Shown piece by piece: positions 42,831-50,109 of a stretch of 63,265 nt of DNA (position 1 is its first letter; each line of letters starts with the position of its first letter). Source of the stretch: Candidatus Uhrbacteria bacterium (lineage in GTDB: Bacteria > Patescibacteriota > Patescibacteriia > UBA9934 > UBA11717); contig JABIWD010000062.1 in the NCBI GenBank assembly GCA_018701105.1, positions 1-63,265 on the forward strand, in the 5' to 3' direction. The translations under genes and the position numbers were made by a program. A model generated the notes under the pieces. It ran no database searches and was not told the DNA's origin. It was given only the letters and a program-made list of their open reading frames with translations.

Positions 42831-44108
42831 ATGTTCAGCTGTAGCTATTGTGATACGCAGCACCTAAAGTGGTCTGGGCGATGTACCGAATGCGGTAAAT
42901 GGGGGACGCTGGGCGAGGGTGAAAGCGTGAAATCCAAAAAAGCAACAACAGCTGCCAAACCGGCAGCTGTTTTGACGTTCAAAGATATTAAGACATCGGA
43001 GGTCAATAAACGGGTAACTGGGATATCCGAGCTCGATAGAGTGCTCGGAGGCGGACTCGTTCCCGGACAAGTGATCTTGCTTTCTGGTGAGCCAGGCGTT
43101 GGAAAGTCTACCCTACTCGCAAACCTTGCAGGAACGATGGACGGCACCATCATGTACGTCGCGGGTGAAGAGTCCCCCGCTCAACTTAAGATGCGGTTCG
43201 ACAGACTTGGATCTGAAACAAAGAACGTTAAGATCATCACAAAAACGCAGGTCGAGCCTGTCATATCTGCCGTGTCCAAAGAAAAGCCGCATCTCGTGAT
43301 CGTAGACTCAATACAGACAATGACCACGAGCGAGCACGAAGGTTCCGCTGGAGCGCCGACGCATTTGCGAGCCTCCACAGCGCAACTCGTAGCCTTGGCC
43401 AAGACGAGCAACATCCCAGTAATACTCGTCGGCCAGATCACCAAGGACGGCAACGTCGCGGGGCCTAAGATGCTCGAGCACATGGTAGACACTGTTCTAC
43501 ACTTCGGAGGTGACCCAAGACACGCATATCGCCTGCTACGCGCGTCCAAGCACCGTTTCGGAGGGATTGATGAGGTTGGGGTGTTCGAGATGACGGAGAA
43601 AGGCCTGCTCGGTGTAGAATCGCCCTCTTCCCTGTTCATAAACGACGGACCAGCCGCGCCAGGAACTGCAATGGTGTGTACAATAGAAGGGTCACGAGCT
43701 TTCCTCGTGGAGATTCAAGCGCTCGTGAACACGTCGAGCTACGGAACACCTGTTAGACGAGGCTCCGGCTTCAACTCGAACAGAATGCAGATGTTGCTCG
43801 CTATCATCGAGAAACATGGCAAAGTCTCGTTTTCCGGAGAAGACGTTTATGTAAACGTGGTTGGAGGCATGAATGTGAAGGAGCCAGCGGTCGATCTTGC
43901 GGTATGTGCCGCGCTCATAAGCTCGAAACTCGACAAAGCAATACCAAAGGATACAGTTATATTTGGAGAAGTCGGACTCGGAGGTGAAGTGAGATCGGTG
44001 CCTATGCACGATAGACGCGGCAAAGAGTCCAAGAGACTCGGTATGACCAAGACGATGTCGGCGGAGGATATTAAAACGATACGAGATCTAGTAGCTCGAA
44101 TTAAGTAA
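42831..44108 (+). CDS. radA: DNA repair protein RadA
   Basis: Promotes branch migration in recombinational repair. 425 residues: N-terminal C4 zinc finger (CSYC...CTECGKWG), RecA-like core with Walker A GEPGVGKST, the RadA-specific KNRFG motif present as KHRFG (SKHRFGGIDEVGVFEM), and the C-terminal Lon-like domain (GSRAFLVEIQALV; EVGLGGEVRSV). The start is 6 nt after an extended -10. Ends just before R1 repeat copy 3. Confidence 0.96.
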   Translation: MFSCSYCDTQHLKWSGRCTECGKWGTLGEGESVKSKKATTAAKPAAVLTFKDIKTSEVNKRVTGISELDRVLGGGLVPGQVILLSGEPGVGKSTLLANLAGTMDGTIMYVAGEESPAQLKMRFDRLGSETKNVKIITKTQVEPVISAVSKEKPHLVIVDSIQTMTTSEHEGSAGAPTHLRASTAQLVALAKTSNIPVILVGQITKDGNVAGPKMLEHMVDTVLHFGGDPRHAYRLLRASKHRFGGIDEVGVFEMTEKGLLGVESPSSLFINDGPAAPGTAMVCTIEGSRAFLVEIQALVNTSSYGTPVRRGSGFNSNRMQMLLAIIEKHGKVSFSGEDVYVNVVGGMNVKEPAVDLAVCAALISSKLDKAIPKDTVIFGEVGLGGEVRSVPMHDRRGKESKRLGMTKTMSAEDIKTIRDLVARIK

Positions 44109-44119
44109 CTCGCGCAATT

Positions 44120-44209
44120 GTCATTCTGAGTGGCAACGTAAGAATCTCATCGTTCTAGAGCGCGCTCCTGGCATTATGAGATCCTCACGTCGTTCCTCCT
44201 CAGGATGAC
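44120..44209. repeat. Dispersed palindromic repeat, family R1, copy 3
   Basis: GTCATTCTGAGTGGCAACGT...CCTCCTCAGGATGAC around a TTCTAGA centre. The right arm overlaps the spurious ATG at 44205. Confidence 0.82.
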
Positions 44210-44234
44210 AAAGAACACTGAAACTAATCTTACT

Positions 44235-45746
44235 ATGAATATCTTTCAAGAAAACAAATATCCAGTGATACAAGGAAACGAGAAGGCTTCGACCGGTTTT
44301 TGTACCGTTTGGAATCAGGCCGATGTTGCCATAAAAGCGTCGCCAGAGCTTCTTGAGAAGGCTGCCATTGTAGGAACTCTGTATTCGCGTCAGGGAGTGA
44401 ACGTGGTTTTACGGAACCTCGCACTCAATCCGCATATACGGACCCTCGCACTCTGGGGGCACGGTCCTCTTTCAAATACTCCTTTTGGCACGAGTGGGAC
44501 CGATATCTTGAAAGCTCTCTGGAAAGACGGGGTGAACGACGACTCGACCGTGATCGGAACCTCGTTCCAATTGGAACAAGAGATCGATATTGAGGTCGTT
44601 CGGAAGATGATCACGAAAGTTGAACTTTTCGATCTGTCTGAACACGATTTGTGTACAGCCGTTTCAAAGATCGAGGCGACATCGTCTATGCCATACATGG
44701 ATTCAGTAGACTTCCCTCCTCCTGTCCCGCAAGAAATCTCTACGCTGCCATCAGAGAAGATCGGCTTCACAGTTCACGGCAACACCGTACTCGAAGCTTG
44801 GCGCAAACTCGTTTTTCACATTATGCGATACGGAACTGTTAAAGGTTCGCAGTACGGAATGGAACAAAAGGAATTATTGTCGGCACAATGGGTGATTCAC
44901 AATGAGCCATGCTTGTTCCCGCAAGACATACCCGAGGACTGGCCAGATCAACTCAAGGAAACTATCGGCGCTACGAGTGCAGCTATCGAGCAGTATCACG
45001 ATGTGTTCCTGAGTGCGAAAACAAAGGAGGGCGTGGCGTACACTTACGGCTCACGACTTCGCGACTGGAAGCTCGGCGATCATGTGGTCGACCAGGTCAA
45101 AGATGGACTCATCGCAAACCTAACATCGAGCCCAGACTCACGTCGTGCAATTGCAACTACACTGATCCCAGCGCAAGATGCATCTTCCAAGTCTCCTCCT
45201 TGCCTGATATCTGTACAGTGCATACAGAGCGAAGGTAAGCTAAATATGATAGCTTCTTTCCGTAGTCACGACATTTTCAAGGCAGCGATCCCGAATGCGT
45301 TCGGATTAATCGCCATGCACCAGGAGGTCTCGGACGCCACAGGATTCGAGCGCGGCTCACTCTGCATTCAGTCACATAGCGCGCACGTGTACGAAGGTGA
45401 CTTTGAACATGCAGAGAAGTTGATCAACTGCTCATACCTTGAACGTGATCCTGCGAAGGTATTTGATGCAATGTTCAGTGACAAGCGCGGAAGTATCGTC
45501 ATCCGAGTTGAGGATCGCGAGATCGTAGCCGAGCATCACACCGGTGACGGCGCGTTGATTGCAGAATACCGAGGAAGCTCGGCGCGTGATCTGACGTTAA
45601 AGCTCGGACATCTCAATATAATCTCACAAGTTTCCCATGCTCTCGACATTGGTATGGAGTTACAAAAAGCCGAGCATGCGATGAAGCTCGGACTTACATA
45701 CAATCAAGATAGACCGCTGCAGATTCAAATAAAAGAGGTGGTGTAG
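44235..45746 (+). CDS. MtrA-like domain/thymidylate synthase fusion
   Basis: 503 residues from ATG 44235; the frame opens at 44205, but those codons lie in the R1 repeat. Residues about 15-150 match the DUF4346/MtrA-like pattern of methanopterin methyltransferase subunit A (AAIVGTLYSRQGVNVVLRNL, NPHIRTLALWGHG, DGVNDDSTVIGTS, TKVELFDL). The C-terminal half is a ThyA domain of archaeal type: YGSRLRDW, SRRAIATTLIP, nucleophile Cys323 in SPPCLISVQC, FRSHDIFKAAIPNAFG, HSAHVYEGD. It may make dTMP or modify another pyrimidine with a different C1 donor; the canonical thyA at 8488 is also present. R2 repeat copy 3 begins at its stop codon. Confidence 0.85.
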   Translation: MNIFQENKYPVIQGNEKASTGFCTVWNQADVAIKASPELLEKAAIVGTLYSRQGVNVVLRNLALNPHIRTLALWGHGPLSNTPFGTSGTDILKALWKDGVNDDSTVIGTSFQLEQEIDIEVVRKMITKVELFDLSEHDLCTAVSKIEATSSMPYMDSVDFPPPVPQEISTLPSEKIGFTVHGNTVLEAWRKLVFHIMRYGTVKGSQYGMEQKELLSAQWVIHNEPCLFPQDIPEDWPDQLKETIGATSAAIEQYHDVFLSAKTKEGVAYTYGSRLRDWKLGDHVVDQVKDGLIANLTSSPDSRRAIATTLIPAQDASSKSPPCLISVQCIQSEGKLNMIASFRSHDIFKAAIPNAFGLIAMHQEVSDATGFERGSLCIQSHSAHVYEGDFEHAEKLINCSYLERDPAKVFDAMFSDKRGSIVIRVEDREIVAEHHTGDGALIAEYRGSSARDLTLKLGHLNIISQVSHALDIGMELQKAEHAMKLGLTYNQDRPLQIQIKEVV

Positions 45747-45793
45747 GGCAATTCAAATGGGCAATTGGGCAAATTTCAATTTATTGAAGTTTG
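45746..45793 (+). repeat. Dispersed AT-rich repeat, family R2, copy 3
   Basis: GGGCAATTCAAATGGGCAAT...CAATTTATTGAAGTTTG. It fills the gap between the fusion gene and convergent recG. Confidence 0.78.
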
Positions 45794-45798
45794 TCTTT

Positions 45799-47853
45799 TT
45801 ACTCTGGTGAGTTGCGACTGAGGAACCGTTCGAGTTCGTCTGCTAGTTTTTTATTGTGTTCAAGCTCTGGATCGGTGTCTAGAATCTGTTCGGCTACGTC
45901 GCGTGCTTGTGATATCAGGGTGTGATCAGATAAGCTCGCGAACTGGAATTCAGGCAATCCTGACTGTCGGGTTCCAAAGCGATCTCCTGAACCTCTGAGC
46001 TTGAGGTCGATCTCGGCTAACATGAACCCACTATCGTGTTTAACCATGGCTTCGAGCCTCTCTTTTGTTGACCCGCTCATACTCGTTGGATGCAAGAAAC
46101 ACGTTGCCCTGTCTGACGATCTGCGCACTCGACCCCTCAATTGGTGCAATTGAGCGAGTCCAAACCTCTCTGCCCCCTCAATAAAGATAGTAGTAGCATT
46201 TGGAACGTTCACTCCGACCTCGATAACGGTCGTGGAGACCAATACGTCAATCTCTCCATTGCGGAATTTTGTCATTATCTCGTCCTTCTCCTTTGCCTTC
46301 ATCTTGCCATGAAGCTCCTGAATACTAAATGATCTCAGGTGATTTTTACTCAGTTTCATCTTCAGCTCTTTCACAGAGTCTGCCTCAGATCCTTCACTGA
46401 CATCAATAAACGGACAAACTACATACGCCTGAAATCCCTGTTTAAGTTTCTCGCCGATGATCCCGTAAGCTTCTTTGTCCTGAGACGGTCGCAAAAGAAC
46501 TGTCTCGATCTCGCCACGCCCCGGTGGCAGCTCGTCCAGTATCGAAATGTTCATGTCACCATACAACGCCATAGCAAGTGTGCGCGGAATCGGAGTAGCT
46601 GTCATCGACAAGAAATGTGGCACGATATCGCCGCGCCCTGCTACGAGCTTCTTACGCTGTTCAACACCAAAGCGATGTTGCTCGTCTACGATAACAAGAG
46701 CAAGTTTAGGGATCGCAAGCTCGTCTGATAGCAACGCATGAGTGCCAACCACGATTGCGATCCTGCCATCTACGAGTGCTTCGAGTATTAGCTTCCTCGT
46801 TGACGACTCACCATTAATCTCCTGATATGAGCTCGTCAAAAGCGCAATCTGAACCTCGGGTCCGAGCGTTTCCTGAAGTCCGGATGCTTGTTGCACCGCA
46901 AGTATCTCTGTTGGGGCTAGGTATGCGCTCTGAAAGCCCTGGAACGCCGTATTTCCGGCCGCTAACGCTGCAACAACCGTTTTTCCCGACCCCACGTCAC
47001 CTTCGAGCAAACGATGCATAGGAGTAGCATTTTCCATGTCCTGCATAATCGCAAAAGTAGCCTTCCTTTGCGCATCTGTCAGTGCAAATGGCAACTTCGA
47101 TATCGTCTCTTTTACAAACGGTAAATCCATCTCAATCGCATGCGCCTTGGACAGCTCAATATGCTGTCGGGCTCGGACGTGCGCGATCTGGTGAATCAAC
47201 AACTCGGCGAACTTCATCCTACGCATCGCCTTCTCCCAAGACTCCTGCTCCTCCGGAAAATGTAAAGCCGCAATCGAACTCGCAATCGAAGCAAGATCAT
47301 AATCCGCCACAACATTCTCCGGTATCCACTCCTCCATCTCATCAACCGCCTTCATCGCATTCTTAACAGCATTACGCCTCCCCTTCTGCGCCATCTTTCC
47401 TGACACCGAATAGATCGGCACGAGTCTTCCTGTGTGCTGTGTTGGCCCACTGTCCTTAATTGTCTCGAACTGCGGGTTCACGATGCTCAGACCAAACTTG
47501 TCATCGATCTTTCCTGACAGCGAAACTTTGTCCCCCACCTTCAACGTCTTTGCAATATACGGCTGATGAAACCAAACAGCAGTAATCGTCCCCGTAGCAT
47601 CTTCGATAGTGGCCTCGGTCAGAGTCATTTTCTTCCTAGGACTCCGCCGTGATCGGATACTCGTAATCGATCCTTGGACGGTCGTGGTCTCACCTGGCGA
47701 CAAATCGGCGATCCCTCGAATTGTCCGGTAATCCTCGTATCGAAATGGAAATGCCAAAAGAAGGTCGCGAACAGTATCTATTCCCAACTTTCGATAATTG
47801 ACAGACAGCTTGGGTCCAATCCCGGGCAATGCAGTTATCGGATGATTGATCAT
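45799..47853 (-). CDS. recG: ATP-dependent DNA helicase RecG
   Basis: Regresses stalled forks and processes branched DNA. 684 residues: N-terminal wedge/OB domain (TTTVQGSITSIRSRRS), Walker A GDVGSGKTV, motif II as DEQH (LVIVDEQHRFGVEQRKK), SMTATPIPRT, and C-terminal motifs LVSTTVIEVGVNVPN and QLRGRVRRSS. Full length. A TAAGAT hexamer (47865-47860) is 6 nt before the ATG, so this may be another leaderless gene; it faces the divergent orphan at 47949. Confidence 0.97.
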   Translation of the reverse strand: MINHPITALPGIGPKLSVNYRKLGIDTVRDLLLAFPFRYEDYRTIRGIADLSPGETTTVQGSITSIRSRRSPRKKMTLTEATIEDATGTITAVWFHQPYIAKTLKVGDKVSLSGKIDDKFGLSIVNPQFETIKDSGPTQHTGRLVPIYSVSGKMAQKGRRNAVKNAMKAVDEMEEWIPENVVADYDLASIASSIAALHFPEEQESWEKAMRRMKFAELLIHQIAHVRARQHIELSKAHAIEMDLPFVKETISKLPFALTDAQRKATFAIMQDMENATPMHRLLEGDVGSGKTVVAALAAGNTAFQGFQSAYLAPTEILAVQQASGLQETLGPEVQIALLTSSYQEINGESSTRKLILEALVDGRIAIVVGTHALLSDELAIPKLALVIVDEQHRFGVEQRKKLVAGRGDIVPHFLSMTATPIPRTLAMALYGDMNISILDELPPGRGEIETVLLRPSQDKEAYGIIGEKLKQGFQAYVVCPFIDVSEGSEADSVKELKMKLSKNHLRSFSIQELHGKMKAKEKDEIMTKFRNGEIDVLVSTTVIEVGVNVPNATTIFIEGAERFGLAQLHQLRGRVRRSSDRATCFLHPTSMSGSTKERLEAMVKHDSGFMLAEIDLKLRGSGDRFGTRQSGLPEFQFASLSDHTLISQARDVAEQILDTDPELEHNKKLADELERFLSRNSPE

Positions 47854-47873
47854 GGATATATCTTACTAAACTA

Positions 47874-47902
47874 TTGACAAAAGCGATAATTTAGTGTACG
47901 TT
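47874..47902 (+). promoter_or_regulatory. Promoter of the exported orphan at 47949
   Basis: TTGACA (47874-47879), 17-bp spacer, TACGTT (47897-47902). The 22 bp starting CTATTGACAAAAGC are repeated with one difference before the gene at 48707. A CACGGCT/AGCCGTG hairpin (47915-47937) sits directly before the Shine-Dalgarno. Confidence 0.78.
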
Positions 47903-47948
47903 CCGGTCAGAAAACACGGCTCACAAACAAAGCCGTGGGAGGAGACAA

Positions 47949-48563
47949 ATGAAAAACCCCATGATCCCGATGCTCGCTGCCCTGCAGCTGGTGCTCGTCG
48001 CCACGGCGGTCACTTATTGCATCCCGGCTACGAGTTCCGATGACGAGGCGACGGAAGATGAGCAGGCCACCGTGACCCTGCAGATCGGCTACCGCACCGA
48101 CGTCGGCGTGGTGATCGACAAGCACGGAACGGTGTGGGACGGCCACATCGAGGTCACTCACTCGCACGACCCGAGCGTGACGCCAGTGGTGACGATCCGC
48201 ACTCCCAGCCTCGGTGGCGATCCCAAAGGGCTCTGCGAGCTCGAGATCGAGAGCACGGACGACAGCGTCGGCCCCACGGACCTCGTGCACACCACGAAGT
48301 ACGTGCCGTTCGGCGTCTGCGGAACCGACCTCTGGATGGCCCACTTCATCATCAGCGGCCGCGGTGATTGGCTCAAGATGCACCTTCACGTCGAAGGAGA
48401 AGAGGACTTCGTGAGCCAGGCCTACCTGGTCCCGGAGACTTCGTTCGCCGTCGGCGCGAACACGGCGACGATCTACAAGGCGTCCACCGGGCTCAACTCG
48501 GAAGCTGACGGCACCTTCGCGTTCCCCGCGTGCGAGCGCCTCATGGACGCAAACGATCTCTGA
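47949..48563 (+). CDS. GC-rich exported orphan protein, 204 aa
   Basis: No family recognised. The start follows a strong GGAGGAG at 4-10 nt. The N-terminus is a signal peptide or anchor (MIPMLAALQLVLVATAVTY) with Cys24 nearby; an acidic linker (SSDDEATEDEQ) leads to a beta-rich domain (VTLQIGYRTDVGVVI; HIEVTHSHDP; WLKMHLHVEGEED). Two further cysteines (CELEIE; VCGTDLW) could pair. Strongly GC-biased third positions; long minus-strand open frame here is only its mirror. Own promoter and terminator. Confidence 0.74.
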   Translation: MKNPMIPMLAALQLVLVATAVTYCIPATSSDDEATEDEQATVTLQIGYRTDVGVVIDKHGTVWDGHIEVTHSHDPSVTPVVTIRTPSLGGDPKGLCELEIESTDDSVGPTDLVHTTKYVPFGVCGTDLWMAHFIISGRGDWLKMHLHVEGEEDFVSQAYLVPETSFAVGANTATIYKASTGLNSEADGTFAFPACERLMDANDL

Positions 48564-48569
48564 TCGTCT

Positions 48570-48634
48570 ACCAAGAACCACCCCCACCAATACCGGTGCG
48601 GATACGGTCACTTGGTGGGCGGTTCTTTTTTTCG
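48570..48634 (+). terminator. Terminator of the 204-aa orphan
   Basis: AAGAACC-A-CCCCCACCAA pairs with TTGGTGGGCGGTTCTT across a 21-nt internal hairpin, then T7. Confidence 0.8.
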
Positions 48635-48652
48635 ATTATCTACCTATCGCTA

Positions 48653-48681
48653 TTGACAAAAGCAATAATTTCTACTATAAA
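48653..48681 (+). promoter_or_regulatory. Promoter of the zinc-ribbon gene
   Basis: TTGACA (48653-48658), 17-bp spacer, TATAAA (48676-48681). Confidence 0.78.
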
Positions 48682-48706
48682 GAAACTAAACCCAGGAGAC
48701 AGAAAG

Positions 48707-48904
48707 ATGACTGAACCCGATACCAAGGGTCAAGAAACAGATCGAGATCAACCGGATAACAAGGCGGAGACCGGTTTCATCCGGACCTTCCCCAAGTGCC
48801 CGTTCTGCGGCAATGATTCCCAAGTTGGCGAGAACGAGACGACGTTCGTCTTCCTGTTCATGAACAGGTACCACTGCCACGCATGCGACAGACGTTTTGC
48901 GTAG
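48707..48904 (+). CDS. Small zinc-ribbon protein, 65 aa
   Basis: ATG at 48707 follows CAGGAGACA (Shine-Dalgarno at about 8 nt). The first 30 residues are hydrophilic and acidic (TKGQETDRDQPDNKAET). Then CPFC (Cys-x-x-Cys) and, 25 residues on, CHAC give a four-cysteine zinc ribbon ending in DRRFA. Such ribbons bind nucleic acid or protein; nothing specific can be claimed. GC-rich, single-gene unit. Its promoter nearly copies that of the preceding orphan, which suggests duplication of a promoter module or co-regulation. Confidence 0.75.
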   Translation: MTEPDTKGQETDRDQPDNKAETGFIRTFPKCPFCGNDSQVGENETTFVFLFMNRYHCHACDRRFA

Positions 48905-48914
48905 AGCGCTACTG

Positions 48915-48948
48915 CACCCCCGGCCTAGCCGGGGGTGTCGCTTTTTTA
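48915..48948 (+). terminator. Terminator of the zinc-ribbon gene
   Basis: CACCCCCGGC-CTA-GCCGGGGGTG, TCGC, T6. Confidence 0.9.
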
Positions 48949-48980
48949 TAAAAGAAAAACACCCACGAACGTGAGTGATT
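48949..48980 (-). terminator. Terminator downstream of tRNA-Arg
   Basis: Leftward: CACTCACG-TT-CGTGGGTG then TTTTTCTTTT, 3-5 nt after the tRNA CCA end. Confidence 0.8.
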
Positions 48981-48983
48981 TTC

Positions 48984-49060
48984 TGGTGTACCCGGCACGA
49001 TTCGAACGTGCGGCCTTTGGCTCCGCAAGCCAACGCTCTATCCAACTGAGCTACGGGTAC
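48984..49060 (-). tRNA. tRNA-Arg, anticodon GCG
   Basis: Complete cloverleaf: acceptor GTACCCG/CGGGTAC, D stem GCTC/GAGC, anticodon stem TTGGC/GCCAA around loop TTGCGGA, T stem GCACG/CGTGC with TTCGAAT, encoded CCA. The anticodon reads GCG, for codons CGC/CGU. Most bacteria use ACG (inosine) here, so this is unusual. Confidence 0.93.
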
Positions 49061-49156
49061 ATATTGAGTCCTGCGAAGTTGGCCTCTAGCCAACTGCCGT
49101 GCCCCTCGTAGCTGGTAAGCGAAGTGGGGAGCTACGAGTACGTGTAGCCTAGGAAC
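49061..49156 (-). other. tRNA-Arg leader with two hairpins
   Basis: Between the membrane-protein stop and the tRNA are CTCGTAGCT...AGCTACGAG (about 49105-49139) and AGTTGGC-TAGAG-GCCAACT (about 49077-49095). No clear promoter is visible, so the tRNA may be processed from a longer transcript. Confidence 0.4.
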
Positions 49157-49678
49157 TTAGAGTTTATACAACCTTTTTATGTAGTCTGTCAAGCTCTCTT
49201 CCTTACGGTCGTCGTTCTCATAAACGAAATCTAACATCGTCTCTCGAAGCTCGATTGGGTCCAAATTTTCAGGTAGGTCTATACTTACGTACGGGTGAAT
49301 GTTTCTCGCAAAGTCTATGTACAACTTCTGCACATCTGGCGGTTCATATGCAATCCAAAAGTTCTTTATCTCATCCCATGGGTGATAATGGTTTCCAATC
49401 ACAAGCCCAGTCGTCAGAATAACTACAGGAACATCCTCGGGATCATGAAAGTGCTGCATGATCATAAATGTGCCAAACAAGATCAGCAACACCGCGAAAA
49501 TGTAGTTACTCGTCAAGATCGCGTAGAGTATCAATGCAATCCCAAAGACCAAGAAGGTTACATACCAAGCTGTACCCCTCTCATGTTGGTGAAATTCCTT
49601 CATTGTCCAGTACAACAAAAGGTCACCGTACTTTGGGTCGATCTGCTCCTCGATTGATTGTTCTTGTTTCTCATCCAT
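49157..49678 (-). CDS. Two-span membrane protein conserved in CPR (173 aa)
   Basis: ATG at 49678 was chosen: 8 nt upstream is TGGTATACT, and upstream codons would lie in the promoter. The N-terminus is acidic (MDEKQEQSIEEQID), then two adjacent spans (WYVTFLVFGIALILYAIL; YIFAVLLILFGTFMIM), and a cytoplasmic domain (VPVVILTTGLVIGNHYHPW; KNFWIAYEPPDVQKLYI). I recognise this layout from CPR genomes but know no function. Confidence 0.8.
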   Translation of the reverse strand: MDEKQEQSIEEQIDPKYGDLLLYWTMKEFHQHERGTAWYVTFLVFGIALILYAILTSNYIFAVLLILFGTFMIMQHFHDPEDVPVVILTTGLVIGNHYHPWDEIKNFWIAYEPPDVQKLYIDFARNIHPYVSIDLPENLDPIELRETMLDFVYENDDRKEESLTDYIKRLYKL

Positions 49679-49686
49679 CTGCCAAC

Positions 49687-49695
49687 AGTATACCA
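49687..49695 (-). promoter_or_regulatory. Extended -10 promoter of the 173-aa membrane protein
   Basis: TGGTATACT read leftward, 8 nt before the ATG at 49678. Confidence 0.6.
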
Positions 49696-49759
49696 AACTG
49701 CGGCAATAGAAAGAACACTTGATTTTCTGGCCGTAATATAGTACTGTTGCCCTGCTCAT

Positions 49760-49852
49760 GGAGAGGTACCCAAGAGGCTTAAGGGGACGGATTGCTAATC
49801 CGTTAGGTCGGGTTTACCCGGTGCGAGGGTTCGAATCCCTCTCTCTCCGCCA
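49760..49852 (+). tRNA. tRNA-Ser, anticodon GCT
   Basis: Class II tRNA with long variable arm: acceptor GGAGAGG paired to TCTCTCC, discriminator G, anticodon stem ACGGA/TCCGT around TTGCTAA (GCT), T arm GAGGG-TTCGAAT-CCCTC, encoded CCA. Reads AGC/AGU. Confidence 0.94.
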
Positions 49853-49902
49853 GGGAGTGTTGATCATCAGTGGTCAATAGCCTCTGGCCGAGAATTTTAT
49901 AC

Positions 49903-49993
49903 GGAGAGATGGCTGAGCGGTTGAAGGCACTGGTCTTGAAAACCAGCAAGGGTTTATAGCCCTTCAAGGGTTCGAATCCCTTTCTCTCCGCCA
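49903..49993 (+). tRNA. tRNA-Ser, anticodon TGA
   Basis: Class II tRNA: acceptor GGAGAGA paired to TCTCTCC, anticodon stem CTGGT/ACCAG around CTTGAAA (TGA), long variable arm, T arm AAGGG-TTCGAAT-CCCTT, encoded CCA. Reads UCA and neighbours. Lies 50 bp after the GCT serine tRNA, likely one transcript. Confidence 0.94.
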
Positions 49994-50109
49994 CGTAAAA
50001 ACAGCAGCTAGTCTGGTGTTTTTTCGTATCCGTACGACTATCCAACGGTTTCAGAGTTGATTTCATACGGCACTTCGAGTGAACGCTACTGTTCACGTGG
50101 CACGCCAAA

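Noticed and set aside
47907..48611. Long minus-strand open frame opposite the 204-aa exported gene
   Set aside because: GC-rich coding DNA leaves long mirror frames; this one has no promoter or Shine-Dalgarno and crosses the terminator.
48686..49093. Minus-strand open frame over tRNA-Arg and the zinc-ribbon gene (VAQLDRALACGA...)
   Set aside because: Antisense translation of tRNA and of the 48707 gene; the promoter, Shine-Dalgarno and terminator all belong to the plus-strand gene.
49061..49156. Degenerate tRNA upstream of tRNA-Arg
   Set aside because: Two hairpins and a GTAGCT word are tRNA-like, but no acceptor stem or T arm can be assembled.
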